From NCBI RefSeq assembly GCF_009674765.1, contig NZ_WKKF01000002.1, positions 310,001 through 374,000 on the forward strand: a stretch of 64,000 nucleotides of DNA, read 5' to 3'. The position numbers and the translations under genes are program-made. Shown in pieces: positions 19,601-26,511 of this stretch. The notes below the pieces were generated by a model that did no database searches, was not told where the DNA came from, and saw nothing but the letters and a program-made list of their open reading frames with translations. Position 1 is the first letter of the stretch, and every line of letters begins with the position of its first letter. Source of the DNA: Metabacillus idriensis (lineage in GTDB: Bacteria > Bacillota > Bacilli > Bacillales > Bacillaceae).

Positions 19601-20674
19601 GTCACCGCCATAGAAGTAACCGCCAATATAGCCGCCGCTGCCTGTAAAGCCATCCTGGATATCATAGACTAAAATATTAATCTTTCCATCCCCATTTACA
19701 TCTGATTCAGGGGCGAAATGGCTGACGACTGTTGGGTGGATGCTGCTGTCAAATTCATCAGACAGCTTTTTGGCATCAGCTGCAGAAATCTGATGATCAT
19801 GCACCCATATGTTTGTTTTTGAACCGCTGTGTACTAACGATGCATTAATTTGATAATCCTGGTTGCTGCTGAAATTAGTTACCCAAAATGGTTTTTGATC
19901 TCCGGTTTGGTAATCAGGCATTTTCTCGGTCTGCTGTTTAGAAAACATTTTGTCTTTGTTTTTCTCGATGTTAAAAGGTTTATTTGCATCAATTTGATAA
20001 GCACCAAGATCTAGCTTTTTATCGAACGTATACTTTTCATTGTTGATTTGGAAAGAACCAGTGCTTTGGGATCCTTCTGCATATGTTGATTCATTGCTGA
20101 TAATGACGTAATCCTCAGAACCAGAGTCGCCGCTGAAATCTGGATTTTTCACTTTGAATCTTGTCGTATCAGAATAATAGGTGTCACTTAGGGAATTGGA
20201 AGTACCGACTCTGACATAAACGAACTCTTCTTCTGCGTATAAGGATTTTGGCAATGACACACTTAAAGTAAGGGTGCCGCTAAAGGATAGATAGAAATAA
20301 GCTTGGGTCAAATACGTCAATGAACCATTATCTTCCTTATAAAACTCAAGGGTAGTATAAGGCTCTTGACCGCTGTAAGCACTTATCTGGTATAGCAGTG
20401 AAAGCTTTAATTCATCTGAAAGACTCGTTAACGAATTAAAGGTAAATGAATGATAGGCACTGAAGCTGTCTACTAATGTATCGATGTAATCGTTGTTCTC
20501 CACAAGAGGATAATCATCCGGATTATAGGAAGCGCTCTTGCCGGATTTTTCATTTCTTGGTTTTTCATCAGCGCTTAAATTAGCTGTAAGTTTTTTTGGT
20601 GCTTCTGCGTGGACAGTGGTAAGCGGTCCCCCTAAAAGAAAGACAATGATTAGTAAACTAATAAACTTCTTCAT
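16628..20674 (-). CDS. Secreted M30-like metalloprotease with nine Ig-like repeats
   Basis: This 1348-residue protein has a signal peptide (residues 1-23, ending TTVHA). A beta-rich N-terminal part is followed by a zinc protease core with HEFQH at residues 396-400 (in ETLAHEFQHMVNYNQN) and a downstream DTWLNEALSMAAEQI that can supply the third Glu ligand. This resembles hyicolysin (M30) peptidases. From about residue 595 to the end run nine tandem Ig-like (Big) domains of about 84 residues. Most open with a D-x-TAP-type motif followed by TGKAEA and end with KDAAGNQS-like strands; repeats 3-7 are nearly identical. No LPxTG or CWB2 anchor is present, so it is probably released or loosely held by charge. 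It is transcribed towards the ROK kinase. The substrate is unknown. Confidence 0.85.
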   Translation of the reverse strand: MKKFISLLIIVFLLGGPLTTVHAEAPKKLTANLSADEKPRNEKSGKSASYNPDDYPLVENNDYIDTLVDSFSAYHSFTFNSLTSLSDELKLSLLYQISAYSGQEPYTTLEFYKEDNGSLTYLTQAYFYLSFSGTLTLSVSLPKSLYAEEEFVYVRVGTSNSLSDTYYSDTTRFKVKNPDFSGDSGSEDYVIISNESTYAEGSQSTGSFQINNEKYTFDKKLDLGAYQIDANKPFNIEKNKDKMFSKQQTEKMPDYQTGDQKPFWVTNFSSNQDYQINASLVHSGSKTNIWVHDHQISAADAKKLSDEFDSSIHPTVVSHFAPESDVNGDGKINILVYDIQDGFTGSGGYIGGYFYGGDLYNMTHSNQSEIFYIDTYPLMGMSSYKAVENSYETLAHEFQHMVNYNQNVFIEGKTNMDTWLNEALSMAAEQIYTGQALTSRIDYYNASNSIKNGHSLLYWDRNGDTLANYSLSYLFGQYVRIQANQGNGIFKDILQDPNSDYRAVENAVKKYIDPTLSFGKFMTNFRGALLLKNKTGEYGFKGEPAFDALSERVYGGSSTYLRGGGALVKKTNTADIPADKGNDVTYTFISAEEQDTAAPATPAVNLVSDHDNVISGTTEPNAMVYVKKGTETLGNAYANETGEFSAGIQVQQAGTELKVYAVDAAGNKSEESTVIVQDRTAPSVPQVNPVGDNQTAVTGKAEAGSKVYVKKGSTALGHSAANSSGVFSAAIAKQPAGTTLILYSEDAAGNKSGEITIKVQDKTAPAIPTVDPVGDNHTIVTGKAEANSTLTVKTGTTTLGEAKANSAGVFSVDIKTKQKAGITLSIYSKDAAGNQSSSASIQVADKTAPAKPTVDPVADNQTIVTGKAEAASTVTVKNGTTTLGEAKANSAGVFSVDIKTKQKAGITLSIYAKDAAGNQSEAAPVQVADKTAPTIPAVNPVADNQTIVTGKAEANSIVTVKTGTTTLGEAKADSNGVFSIDIKTKQIAGTTLSIYAKDAAGNQSAAVSVRVADKTAPAKPAVDPVADNQTIVTGKAEANSTVTIKNGTTTLGEAKANSTGGFSIDIKTKQKAGITLSIYAKDAGGNQSAAASVQVADKTAPDKPTVDSIDDSQSILTGKAEANSTITVKNGTTTLGEAKTNSAGVFSVDIKTKQTSGTILTIYTKDAAGNQSPSITVEVTKKTMPAKPTVTTVGDNTTVITGKADANSTVYLKNRGVTIGTAITDSSGNFSITIKEKQKARSLLFLYSVNDKGNRSPILIIKVSDQTAPKTPTVKKLSSRSTFVTGKAEIGSTVYVYNGTANLGKTTVRSKGGVYRVKIKAQKKGTTLSVYAEDKAGNKSSKKDMIVR
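16631..18893. repeat. Nine tandem ~252-bp coding repeats (Ig-like domains)
   Basis: The 3' 2.26 kb of the protease gene is built from nine units of about 252 bp. Units around 17340-18390 share long exact stretches (for example the segments near 17950-18010 and 18205-18265), while the outer units have diverged. The pattern fits recent unit duplication or gene conversion and predicts length variation between strains. Confidence 0.85.
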
Positions 20675-20792
20675 AATAATTTCTCCCTGCCAAATAAATT
20701 TAGGTATAAAAACATAGGTAAATAAGATTATTTCAACTTTAGTAGTTTACTATATTTTCCCTGTGAATTAGCAACTTAAGAAGGATAAATTA

Positions 20793-20818
20793 TTCGACAT
20801 ATGTTGGTTTTTGTCGAA
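20793..20818. promoter_or_regulatory. Inverted pair of Spo0A-box-like sites
   Basis: TTCGACA at 20793-20799 and TGTCGAA at 20812-20818 form a perfect 7-bp inverted repeat with a 12-base spacer. TGTCGAA is the core of the Bacillus Spo0A box, and the right arm is in the fuller context TTTTTGTCGAAAG. The pair lies in the divergent region between the protease and Excalibur genes, about 120 bp upstream of the protease start. Confidence 0.5.
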
Positions 20819-20860
20819 AGGATTAAGTGCTGAAAAGGATAATTTGAGTGCAGCATTGCA

Positions 20861-20889
20861 TTGTAAAATCGAATTTTATCCATTAAGAT
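20861..20889 (+). promoter_or_regulatory. Probable SigA promoter of the Excalibur gene
   Basis: TTGTAA and TAAGAT are separated by 17 bases, 34 bases before the start codon. An inverted repeat TAAAAT-cga-ATTTTA overlaps the region between the two boxes and might be an operator. Confidence 0.5.
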
Positions 20890-20922
20890 AAGAAAATAGA
20901 ATATGAGAGGAATGAACTACAT

Positions 20923-21192
20923 ATGAAGAAGATTTTTACTATTTTACTTTCTTTAGCACTAATTCTTGGTTTTTCTTTTACTGCAACAGATACTGTTGAT
21001 GCAAAGGCAAAAGCGAAAACGTATAAAAACTGCACAGAGTTGAACAAAGATTATAAGGGCGGAGTCGCACAGTCATCTAAAGTGAAAAATAAAGGCGGGA
21101 AAACGAAATACAAACCGTTTGTTTCAAAAGACCTTTACAATGCGAATACAAAGAGTGACCGTGATAAAGATTTAATTGCTTGTGAGAAATAA
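20923..21192 (+). CDS. Excalibur calcium-binding domain protein
   Basis: This small secreted protein of 89 residues has a signal peptide (residues 1-27, ending TVDA) followed by a lysine-rich stretch. A C-terminal Excalibur domain contains YKNCTELNKDYKGGVA, FVSKDLYNANTKSD and the Ca-loop-like SDRDKDLIACE with paired cysteines. Excalibur domains bind calcium and often occur in surface proteins and nucleases; here the domain is alone. GAGAGGAATG precedes the ATG. It is transcribed divergently from the M30-like protease and is followed by its own terminator, so it looks monocistronic. Confidence 0.9.
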   Translation: MKKIFTILLSLALILGFSFTATDTVDAKAKAKTYKNCTELNKDYKGGVAQSSKVKNKGGKTKYKPFVSKDLYNANTKSDRDKDLIACEK

Positions 21193-21205
21193 AAGATGTT
21201 TGTGG

Positions 21206-21232
21206 GGCCTTTCATTTCGAAAGGTCTTTTTT
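21206..21232 (+). terminator. Intrinsic terminator after the Excalibur gene
   Basis: GGCCTTTC pairs with GAAAGGTC (one G-U), followed by six T. Confidence 0.85.
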
Positions 21233-21309
21233 AATTCATAAACCTTTTTTCGTATTATCCTTAAAACTCCCTCATACACTGTCTTAGACATGCTTAAAAG
21301 GGTGATAAA

Positions 21310-21762
21310 ATGCGAAGACGTAAACCTTTCCCTCTTATTCCAATAGCAATGATAGCAGCTGCCATTCTTCTTCTCATCGGGATATTTCATCTATTCACGC
21401 CATCCTCGCCTAAAACGGCGGTCCAGCTCTTTTATACAGCTGAACAGACTGGAAATTTCGGGGGTGCTTGGGATCTGTTTCATCCGTTGATGCAGGATCG
21501 TTTTACAAAGAACGCTTATGTGACAGAGCGGTCTCATATCTATATGAGTCATTACGGGGTTACCACGTTTTCTTTTGAAATTTTGAAGCAGAAGAAGGTT
21601 CGAAGGTGGAGGATGGCAAAAGGGTCACCGGTATTTAATGAGGCGCGTCTCATCAAGGTAAGGCAGACTTTTAAAAGTAAGTTCGGAACATTCGATGTGC
21701 TGCAGGATGTATATGTTGTGAAGGAAAAGGGAGATTGGAAGATTGTATGGGAATATGAGTGA
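21310..21762 (+). CDS. Small membrane-anchored protein, NTF2-like, function unknown
   Basis: This 150-residue protein has a basic N-terminus (MRRRK), one transmembrane helix at about residues 9-29, and an extracellular domain beginning KTAVQLFYTAEQTGNFGGAWD and ending DVYVVKEKGDWKIVWEYE. This opening (repeated aromatic residues plus 'AW-LFHP') and the closing tryptophan strand resemble NTF2/DUF4878-like small domains. I do not recognise a specific homologue. AAAAGGGTG precedes ATG 21310. It stands alone between the Excalibur and comK genes. Confidence 0.65.
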   Translation: MRRRKPFPLIPIAMIAAAILLLIGIFHLFTPSSPKTAVQLFYTAEQTGNFGGAWDLFHPLMQDRFTKNAYVTERSHIYMSHYGVTTFSFEILKQKKVRRWRMAKGSPVFNEARLIKVRQTFKSKFGTFDVLQDVYVVKEKGDWKIVWEYE

Positions 21763-21904
21763 GGCCTCTATTTTAATTTAGTGTAAATGCAATGTATATT
21801 TCTAGTTAATTTTACCTAGTTCTTATTTCCTTTCCTGAAATTTTTTGTAAAATAATGATGTGGAAAATTTTTCATTAAAAATACAGAAGATTGAGGTGGA
21901 GAGA

Positions 21905-22426
21905 ATGCTGATGAAAGAAAGCTATGCAGTTTGGAGAGAGACGATGGTTGTGAAACCGATGTATGCGGAAAATGGGGAGTTGTGGTCTGTTGTTCATGAG
22001 CTTTATAAAAAGCTGATTGTGAAAATGTCCCCAAGAGAAATTATGAACCGCAGCTGTATCCATGCTGGTGCATCGTATCAGGGGATGATAGATGCAGCAA
22101 AGCTTATTTTGCCGGGCAAAAAGATGCTGCCAGTTTGCTTGTCGCCAGGCTACAGGATCTGTATGGTGCCTACTTTATCTCCAGACAGTGAAGAGTGTAT
22201 GTGGGTTTCCTATCATCATGTGAAGAAGGTTTTTGAGAAGAACAACAGGACTATTATTGAATGCAGAAACAGAGAAGAGATTGAGATTCAAGGGAGTGTG
22301 GAAAGTTTTTTAACGAAATCCGGACATGCCCAACAGCTCGTACTGACTTATTTGGACCGTCAGGAGGAGATGTGGGATCTATCCTCTCACGTAGCTGAGT
22401 CCTATGAGGGTTATGAAGTTTATTAG
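21905..22426 (+). CDS. comK: Competence transcription factor ComK homologue
   Basis: This 173-residue protein shows ComK family features: a central IMNRSCIHAGASYQGMIDAA block, a hydrophobic PGYRICMVPTLSPDSEECMW block and the following WVSYHHVKKVFEKNN, which match the order in Bacillus subtilis ComK. ComK activates DNA-uptake genes and its own promoter by binding AT-rich K-boxes. ATG 21905 is chosen for the GAGGTGGAG site; ATG 21914 is an alternative, and a GTG at 21860 is less likely. The upstream DNA is very AT-rich, but I could not find a clear pair of AAAA-N5-TTTT boxes. It may be a ComK1 or ComK2 type paralogue; activity cannot be judged. Confidence 0.82.
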   Translation: MLMKESYAVWRETMVVKPMYAENGELWSVVHELYKKLIVKMSPREIMNRSCIHAGASYQGMIDAAKLILPGKKMLPVCLSPGYRICMVPTLSPDSEECMWVSYHHVKKVFEKNNRTIIECRNREEIEIQGSVESFLTKSGHAQQLVLTYLDRQEEMWDLSSHVAESYEGYEVY

Positions 22427-22433
22427 ATGGAAG

Positions 22434-22468
22434 CAGTCAAGTCCCTTTATGGGATTTGACTGTTTTTT
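22434..22468 (+). terminator. Intrinsic terminator after comK
   Basis: A 12-bp stem made of CAGTCAAGTCCC and GGGATTTGACTG around a TTTAT loop is followed by six T. Confidence 0.9.
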
Positions 22469-22527
22469 ATACTAAATGAGGCCTGTCTTTAGTAAAATAG
22501 AACAAATAGAAAAAAATGGGGTATAGC

Positions 22528-23361
22528 ATGGCTGAATTGTTGATTAGTCTAATTGGATGCATGGGGCTGTTTTATTTATTATTTATATTGCCTACACAAT
22601 GGCTGAAAGTTGAACATGTAGATGTACCGCTTGGGATTGATAAAAAAATTCTGCAGTTATCAGATCTTCATATTGAAAGAAATCGGATTCACCCTGAAAA
22701 AATCAAAGAACTGCTTCATAAAGAAAAACCTGATTATGTGTTTATCACCGGTGATTTTACCGCGAGAGAAAAATATATTCTAAGTATTAAACCTTACCTG
22801 GCTGTTTTCAATGAATATGGAATTGAAGTATATGCTGTATTTGGCAATCACGACTATCGTACTTTTAAGCTGAGTTTGCGGTTAAGGTCATGGCTCGAAG
22901 AAAACAAAGTAAAGGTTCTTGTAAATGAATCGATTGAGCTTCCAGACTTCACATTGATAGGATTGGATTTTTATAGAGAAGATGAGCTAGGGTTGACTAA
23001 AGCATTTTCTAAAGTAAGATCCGATAAACCGAGAATTGTTCTATGTCATGACCCAAATGATATAGCTGAAGTTACGGATCCATTTGATTTAATGCTTTCC
23101 GGCCACTTGCATGGAAAGCAGTTCAATGTTCCCTTCTTCTTTACCTTTATTTCAAAGGGAGAACTTGCGAGGCGGGGGATTTACCAGGGCTTCCATGAGG
23201 TTAGAGGGTCATATCTTTACATTTCAAAAGGGATTGGACAGGCGCATTGGAATTATCGGTTTGGGGTGAGGAGTGAGGTAACGGTCCTTACTTTAAATGG
23301 GAATAATGAAAACAAAATAAGACAAAACCGCAGAAATAATGTCTGTGGTTGTTCTTATTAA
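22528..23361 (+). CDS. Membrane-anchored metallophosphoesterase
   Basis: This 277-residue protein has one N-terminal transmembrane segment (about residues 3-22) and a calcineurin-like phosphoesterase domain. The metal motifs appear in order: LQLSDLHIE, FITGDFTA, VFGNHDYRT, IVLCHDPN and LSGHLHGKQF. Such YkuE/YaeI-type enzymes hydrolyse phosphoesters at the cell surface or inner leaflet. I prefer ATG 22528, which has GGGGT at correct spacing, to ATG 22516 four codons upstream. The gene is monocistronic, with terminators on both sides. The substrate is unknown. Confidence 0.88.
   Translation: MAELLISLIGCMGLFYLLFILPTQWLKVEHVDVPLGIDKKILQLSDLHIERNRIHPEKIKELLHKEKPDYVFITGDFTAREKYILSIKPYLAVFNEYGIEVYAVFGNHDYRTFKLSLRLRSWLEENKVKVLVNESIELPDFTLIGLDFYREDELGLTKAFSKVRSDKPRIVLCHDPNDIAEVTDPFDLMLSGHLHGKQFNVPFFFTFISKGELARRGIYQGFHEVRGSYLYISKGIGQAHWNYRFGVRSEVTVLTLNGNNENKIRQNRRNNVCGCSY
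23322..23358 (+). terminator. Terminator overlapping the end of the phosphoesterase gene
   Basis: AACCGCAGA at 23326-23334 pairs with TCTGTGGTT at 23342-23350 (one G-U), followed by a T-rich tail. The hairpin lies within the last codons of the coding region. Confidence 0.6.
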
Positions 23362-23457
23362 AAGATTTAATTTCTCGTGATTTGTTGCGCGCATTGAATT
23401 CTATTCAATTTACTGGCACAATAGACAAGGGAATCAAGCAATAAAAGGAGTTTATAA

Positions 23458-25233
23458 ATGGATATCGGACGCAACGACCCATGCCATTGCGGCAGCGGGA
23501 AAAAATATAAGAAATGCTGTATGAAGAAAGAAACTTCACTTGAGGCTATCCGCCATGAGGATCTTGAGAAGCTTCAGGTCGAATTGATGGAATTTGCTTC
23601 TGTGAATTTTTCCAGACAAATGGATGATGCGGTTAAAGAAAAAATGGGTAAGCTGAACCGGGATGAGCACCAAAATGTATACGGTGCTCTATTAGTGTGG
23701 GCTGTCTTTTCTGTCCCATTTGTTCACGGAAGGGTAATTGAGGCCTTTGTGGAGAAGAAACAGAAAGAAGAAGTTCGTCCATCTACTTTGTCTCAGCTTA
23801 ATCAATGGGCAGAAGCGGCACCTTCTTTTTCTGTCATTGAAAGCATAATAGATGACGAGTGGCTTACTGTAAAAGATATTTTTTCAAATGAAAAAAACAA
23901 GGTCAAAGTGGCACAGGGAGCAGCCTCTTTCGAAGAGGGCGGTCTGCTTCTTGGCTATTTGCTTCCATATGGTGAGTACCACTCGTATTATTTGATGCAG
24001 CTTGAGTTTGAGAAAAATCAAACAGCGCACAATACTGAGCTGACATTAGATTTATTCAGGCAGAGTGAGTTCACTGATCACAAAGCATTTATGGGTGATC
24101 ACTATCCAGAGATGATCATTTCGATGCTGACAGAGCCTGAACCGGATGAGAAAACAGCTGAGCCGGAAAAAGAACTTGTTTGGGATGATATAAATTATGA
24201 AACAGCGGCACTCATGTTGGAAAATAATATTCTCAAACAAGGCATTTATGCAAAAGCAGGTGAGCTGGCTGTTGAATTAGCGCACGCTTATTTCCACCGG
24301 GAAATGCCTTCAATCAATAAGCCTGCTGCCTATGCAGCAGCGATGCACTATTTTGTAGAAAAACATATTCACAAGCAAGGTCTGACTCAGAAAAAACTTG
24401 CTGAAATGTATGAGGTTAGTGCAAGCTCTCTTTCAAAGCTTTACCGTGAAATAAAAGAAGAGTTAGAGGCTGATTTGGAGACTGCCGTTGAAAAGGTGAG
24501 CAGACAGCGTGAAATTAACCGTGTTCAAGCCCAAGAACTGATTTTTGAAGCGATGGAAAGTGAACCGAAAAAGAGATTACAGCTTGCAGAAAAAGCATTA
24601 GAGCTTTATCCGCACCCTGATGCCTACAATATGCTTGCAGAAGCAGAGCATGACCTTGAGAAACAGCTGAACTTATTCAAAAAAGGGATGGAAGCTGGTG
24701 AAGCAGATCTTGGCAGCGACTTTTTCAAACAGAATAAAGGCATGTTCTGGGGACTTACTGAAACAAGACCTTATATGAGGTCTAAGTTTAATTATGCAGT
24801 ACTTGAGGCTGCAGTCGGACATTTAGATATAGCCGTTAAGCAGTGTGAGGATTTGATTAAACTAAATGAAAATGATAACCAGGGCGTTCGCTACACACTC
24901 TTTATCATGTACATGGATTTAGGGATGTACAAGCAGGCTGAAAAACTGCTGAAGAAGTATAGTGAAAGTCATATGGCATCAGGAGCTTATAATCGAGTAC
25001 TGCTTGAATATGCTATAAACGGGGCTACTTCAAAATTAAAGCAGCTGGCAGAAAAAGCGAAGAAGGTTAATCCATTTGTGTTCGACTTTTTGACAGGCAA
25101 GGAAAAGCTGCCGGCACCTCCTGATTCCTATGGAATCGGAGATCAAAACGAAGCCGTCCAATATGTTTATGAGAATGAATATATTTGGTCGAAACACCCT
25201 AAGTTGATTAAATGGGCGAAGGAAAACAGCTGA
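23458..25233 (+). CDS. SEC-C zinc-motif protein with TPR-like C-terminus
   Basis: This 591-residue protein has an N-terminal SEC-C motif (NDPCHCGSGKKYKKCC, residues 6-21), the zinc knuckle also found at the end of SecA. A helical middle includes an HTH-like stretch LTQKKLAEMYEVSASSLSKL (about residues 315-335). A C-terminal tract of TPR-like helix pairs includes KALELYPHPDAYNMLAEAEH and LYMDLG-type repeats. The presence of both a SEC-C and an HTH-like element suggests contact with ribosome/Sec components or nucleic acid, but no function is established. It is monocistronic, with AAAAGGAG before the ATG and a bidirectional terminator downstream. Confidence 0.8.
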   Translation: MDIGRNDPCHCGSGKKYKKCCMKKETSLEAIRHEDLEKLQVELMEFASVNFSRQMDDAVKEKMGKLNRDEHQNVYGALLVWAVFSVPFVHGRVIEAFVEKKQKEEVRPSTLSQLNQWAEAAPSFSVIESIIDDEWLTVKDIFSNEKNKVKVAQGAASFEEGGLLLGYLLPYGEYHSYYLMQLEFEKNQTAHNTELTLDLFRQSEFTDHKAFMGDHYPEMIISMLTEPEPDEKTAEPEKELVWDDINYETAALMLENNILKQGIYAKAGELAVELAHAYFHREMPSINKPAAYAAAMHYFVEKHIHKQGLTQKKLAEMYEVSASSLSKLYREIKEELEADLETAVEKVSRQREINRVQAQELIFEAMESEPKKRLQLAEKALELYPHPDAYNMLAEAEHDLEKQLNLFKKGMEAGEADLGSDFFKQNKGMFWGLTETRPYMRSKFNYAVLEAAVGHLDIAVKQCEDLIKLNENDNQGVRYTLFIMYMDLGMYKQAEKLLKKYSESHMASGAYNRVLLEYAINGATSKLKQLAEKAKKVNPFVFDFLTGKEKLPAPPDSYGIGDQNEAVQYVYENEYIWSKHPKLIKWAKENS

Positions 25234-25292
25234 TTTTATTAAAAGGCTGTTCTTGTAAACTAGACTAAATGGTAAAAATCTTAAACATAATA

Positions 25293-25325
25293 AAAGAGCG
25301 GATTTCAAATGAAATCCGCTCTTTC
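25293..25325. terminator. Bidirectional terminator between SEC-C and LCP genes
   Basis: The 13-bp perfect stem AAAGAGCGGATTT with AAATCCGCTCTTT lies between convergent genes. Confidence 0.9.
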
Positions 25326-25327
25326 TA

Positions 25328-26275
25328 TTAATTTGAAGATGCCGTACTCGATTCAAGCTCCAAATGCTCTTTCAGCTGATTGGATAAACCGGTTCTTTCC
25401 TCTTCAGGCACGATATAATAATAAACTCCGCCGATCATATCGCCTTTTCCTTTTACTTGATGCTGCTCCATTGAGCTGCGGGCACCTTTATAATTTTCCT
25501 GAATGCTCCACATTTCGTTCATATCTAAGTTTGTTTTCACGTTATTTTCAACAACTTTGAACATTTCCCCAAACTTTGTCAGAGAAGAAATGTTAGCTCC
25601 TTTAGAGATAACAGCCTGTATAACCTGACGCTGGCGATCCTGGCGTCCAAAGTCACCGCGCGGGTCTTCATAGCGCATTCTTGTGTATTTAAGAGCACTT
25701 TCACCATCTAATGAAACAGTGCCTTTGTTGAAAGTTTCACCTTCATAAGTAAAATCAAGCGTATTATTAACGTCTACTCCGCCGACAGCATCTACAATAT
25801 CTTTAAAGCTTTCCATGTTTACTTTAACAAAATAATCAACAGGCACATCAAGGAAGTGCTCAACGGTATTAATGGCCATTTCCGTGCCGCCGAATGCATA
25901 GGCATGGTTGATTTTATCTTCTTTGCCTTTTCCGATGATTTCTGTACGTGTGTCACGCGGAATGCTGACCATGTTCATGGATTTTTTATTCGGATTCACT
26001 GTTAATAGAATTAAAGAATCAGAGCGTCCGCGGTCTCCTTTTCTTTCATCAACACCTAAAAGAAGGACAGAGATAGGATCTTTTTCTTTGAAAGCCACAG
26101 CTTCAGGACGTTTTTCTGATACGTCTCTTCCAATATCCTCTTGAATTTTTGCAACAGTATCTGATGCAGTTTTATACAAATAAAAGGCATAGCCTCCTGT
26201 ACCCAGCACGAGCAATCCAATGATGCTGAGCACAATCCAAAGCCATTTGCGCTTTTTGTTTCGAGTCTCTCTCAT
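25328..26275 (-). CDS. LytR-CpsA-Psr family wall-polymer ligase
   Basis: This 315-residue protein has a basic cytoplasmic tail, one transmembrane helix (residues 11-32) and an extracellular LCP domain. The domain shows VLLLGVDERKGDRGRSDSL, MVSIPRDTRTEI, KINHAYAFGG and the pyrophosphate-binding arginines in YTRMRYEDPRGDFGRQDRQR. LCP proteins (TagT/U/V, LytR) transfer undecaprenyl-linked teichoic acid or related glycopolymer to peptidoglycan. It is divergent from a surface-protein cluster, as lytR is divergent from lytABC in Bacillus subtilis, and the polymer genes begin 20 kb away. Which LCP paralogue it is cannot be decided, so no symbol is given. Confidence 0.93.
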   Translation of the reverse strand: MRETRNKKRKWLWIVLSIIGLLVLGTGGYAFYLYKTASDTVAKIQEDIGRDVSEKRPEAVAFKEKDPISVLLLGVDERKGDRGRSDSLILLTVNPNKKSMNMVSIPRDTRTEIIGKGKEDKINHAYAFGGTEMAINTVEHFLDVPVDYFVKVNMESFKDIVDAVGGVDVNNTLDFTYEGETFNKGTVSLDGESALKYTRMRYEDPRGDFGRQDRQRQVIQAVISKGANISSLTKFGEMFKVVENNVKTNLDMNEMWSIQENYKGARSSMEQHQVKGKGDMIGGVYYYIVPEEERTGLSNQLKEHLELESSTASSN

Positions 26276-26313
26276 AGAGTACCATCCTTTAATTAAATTA
26301 TTAGCCTATACAC

Positions 26314-26342
26314 ATTATATTTTTACCGAATCAGGTAAACAA
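26314..26342 (-). promoter_or_regulatory. Probable SigA promoter of the LCP gene
   Basis: On the minus strand, TTGTTT and TATAAT are separated by 17 bases, about 40 bases before the start codon. Confidence 0.55.
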
Positions 26343-26438
26343 TACTTTTTTTGTAAAAATAAGTGATAACATCCTATGAGACGTTGTTCATGAGCAAAAA
26401 GTTTCATAAGTTTGTAGATTTTTGTCTATAAATACAAA

Positions 26439-26467
26439 TATACAATCGAATTTCACATAACTATAAT
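26439..26467 (+). promoter_or_regulatory. Probable SigA promoter of the LRR surface protein
   Basis: TATACA and TATAAT are separated by 17 bases, 45 bases before ATG 26512. It is divergent from the LCP promoter. Confidence 0.55.
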
Positions 26468-26511
26468 AGATTTAGATGTTTATAAGAAACTAGGGGGATT
26501 ACGAAATTACT

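Noticed and set aside
22516-22527. ATG 22516 as start of the phosphoesterase
   Set aside because: It has only A-rich sequence upstream, whereas ATG 22528 has GGGGT at proper spacing.
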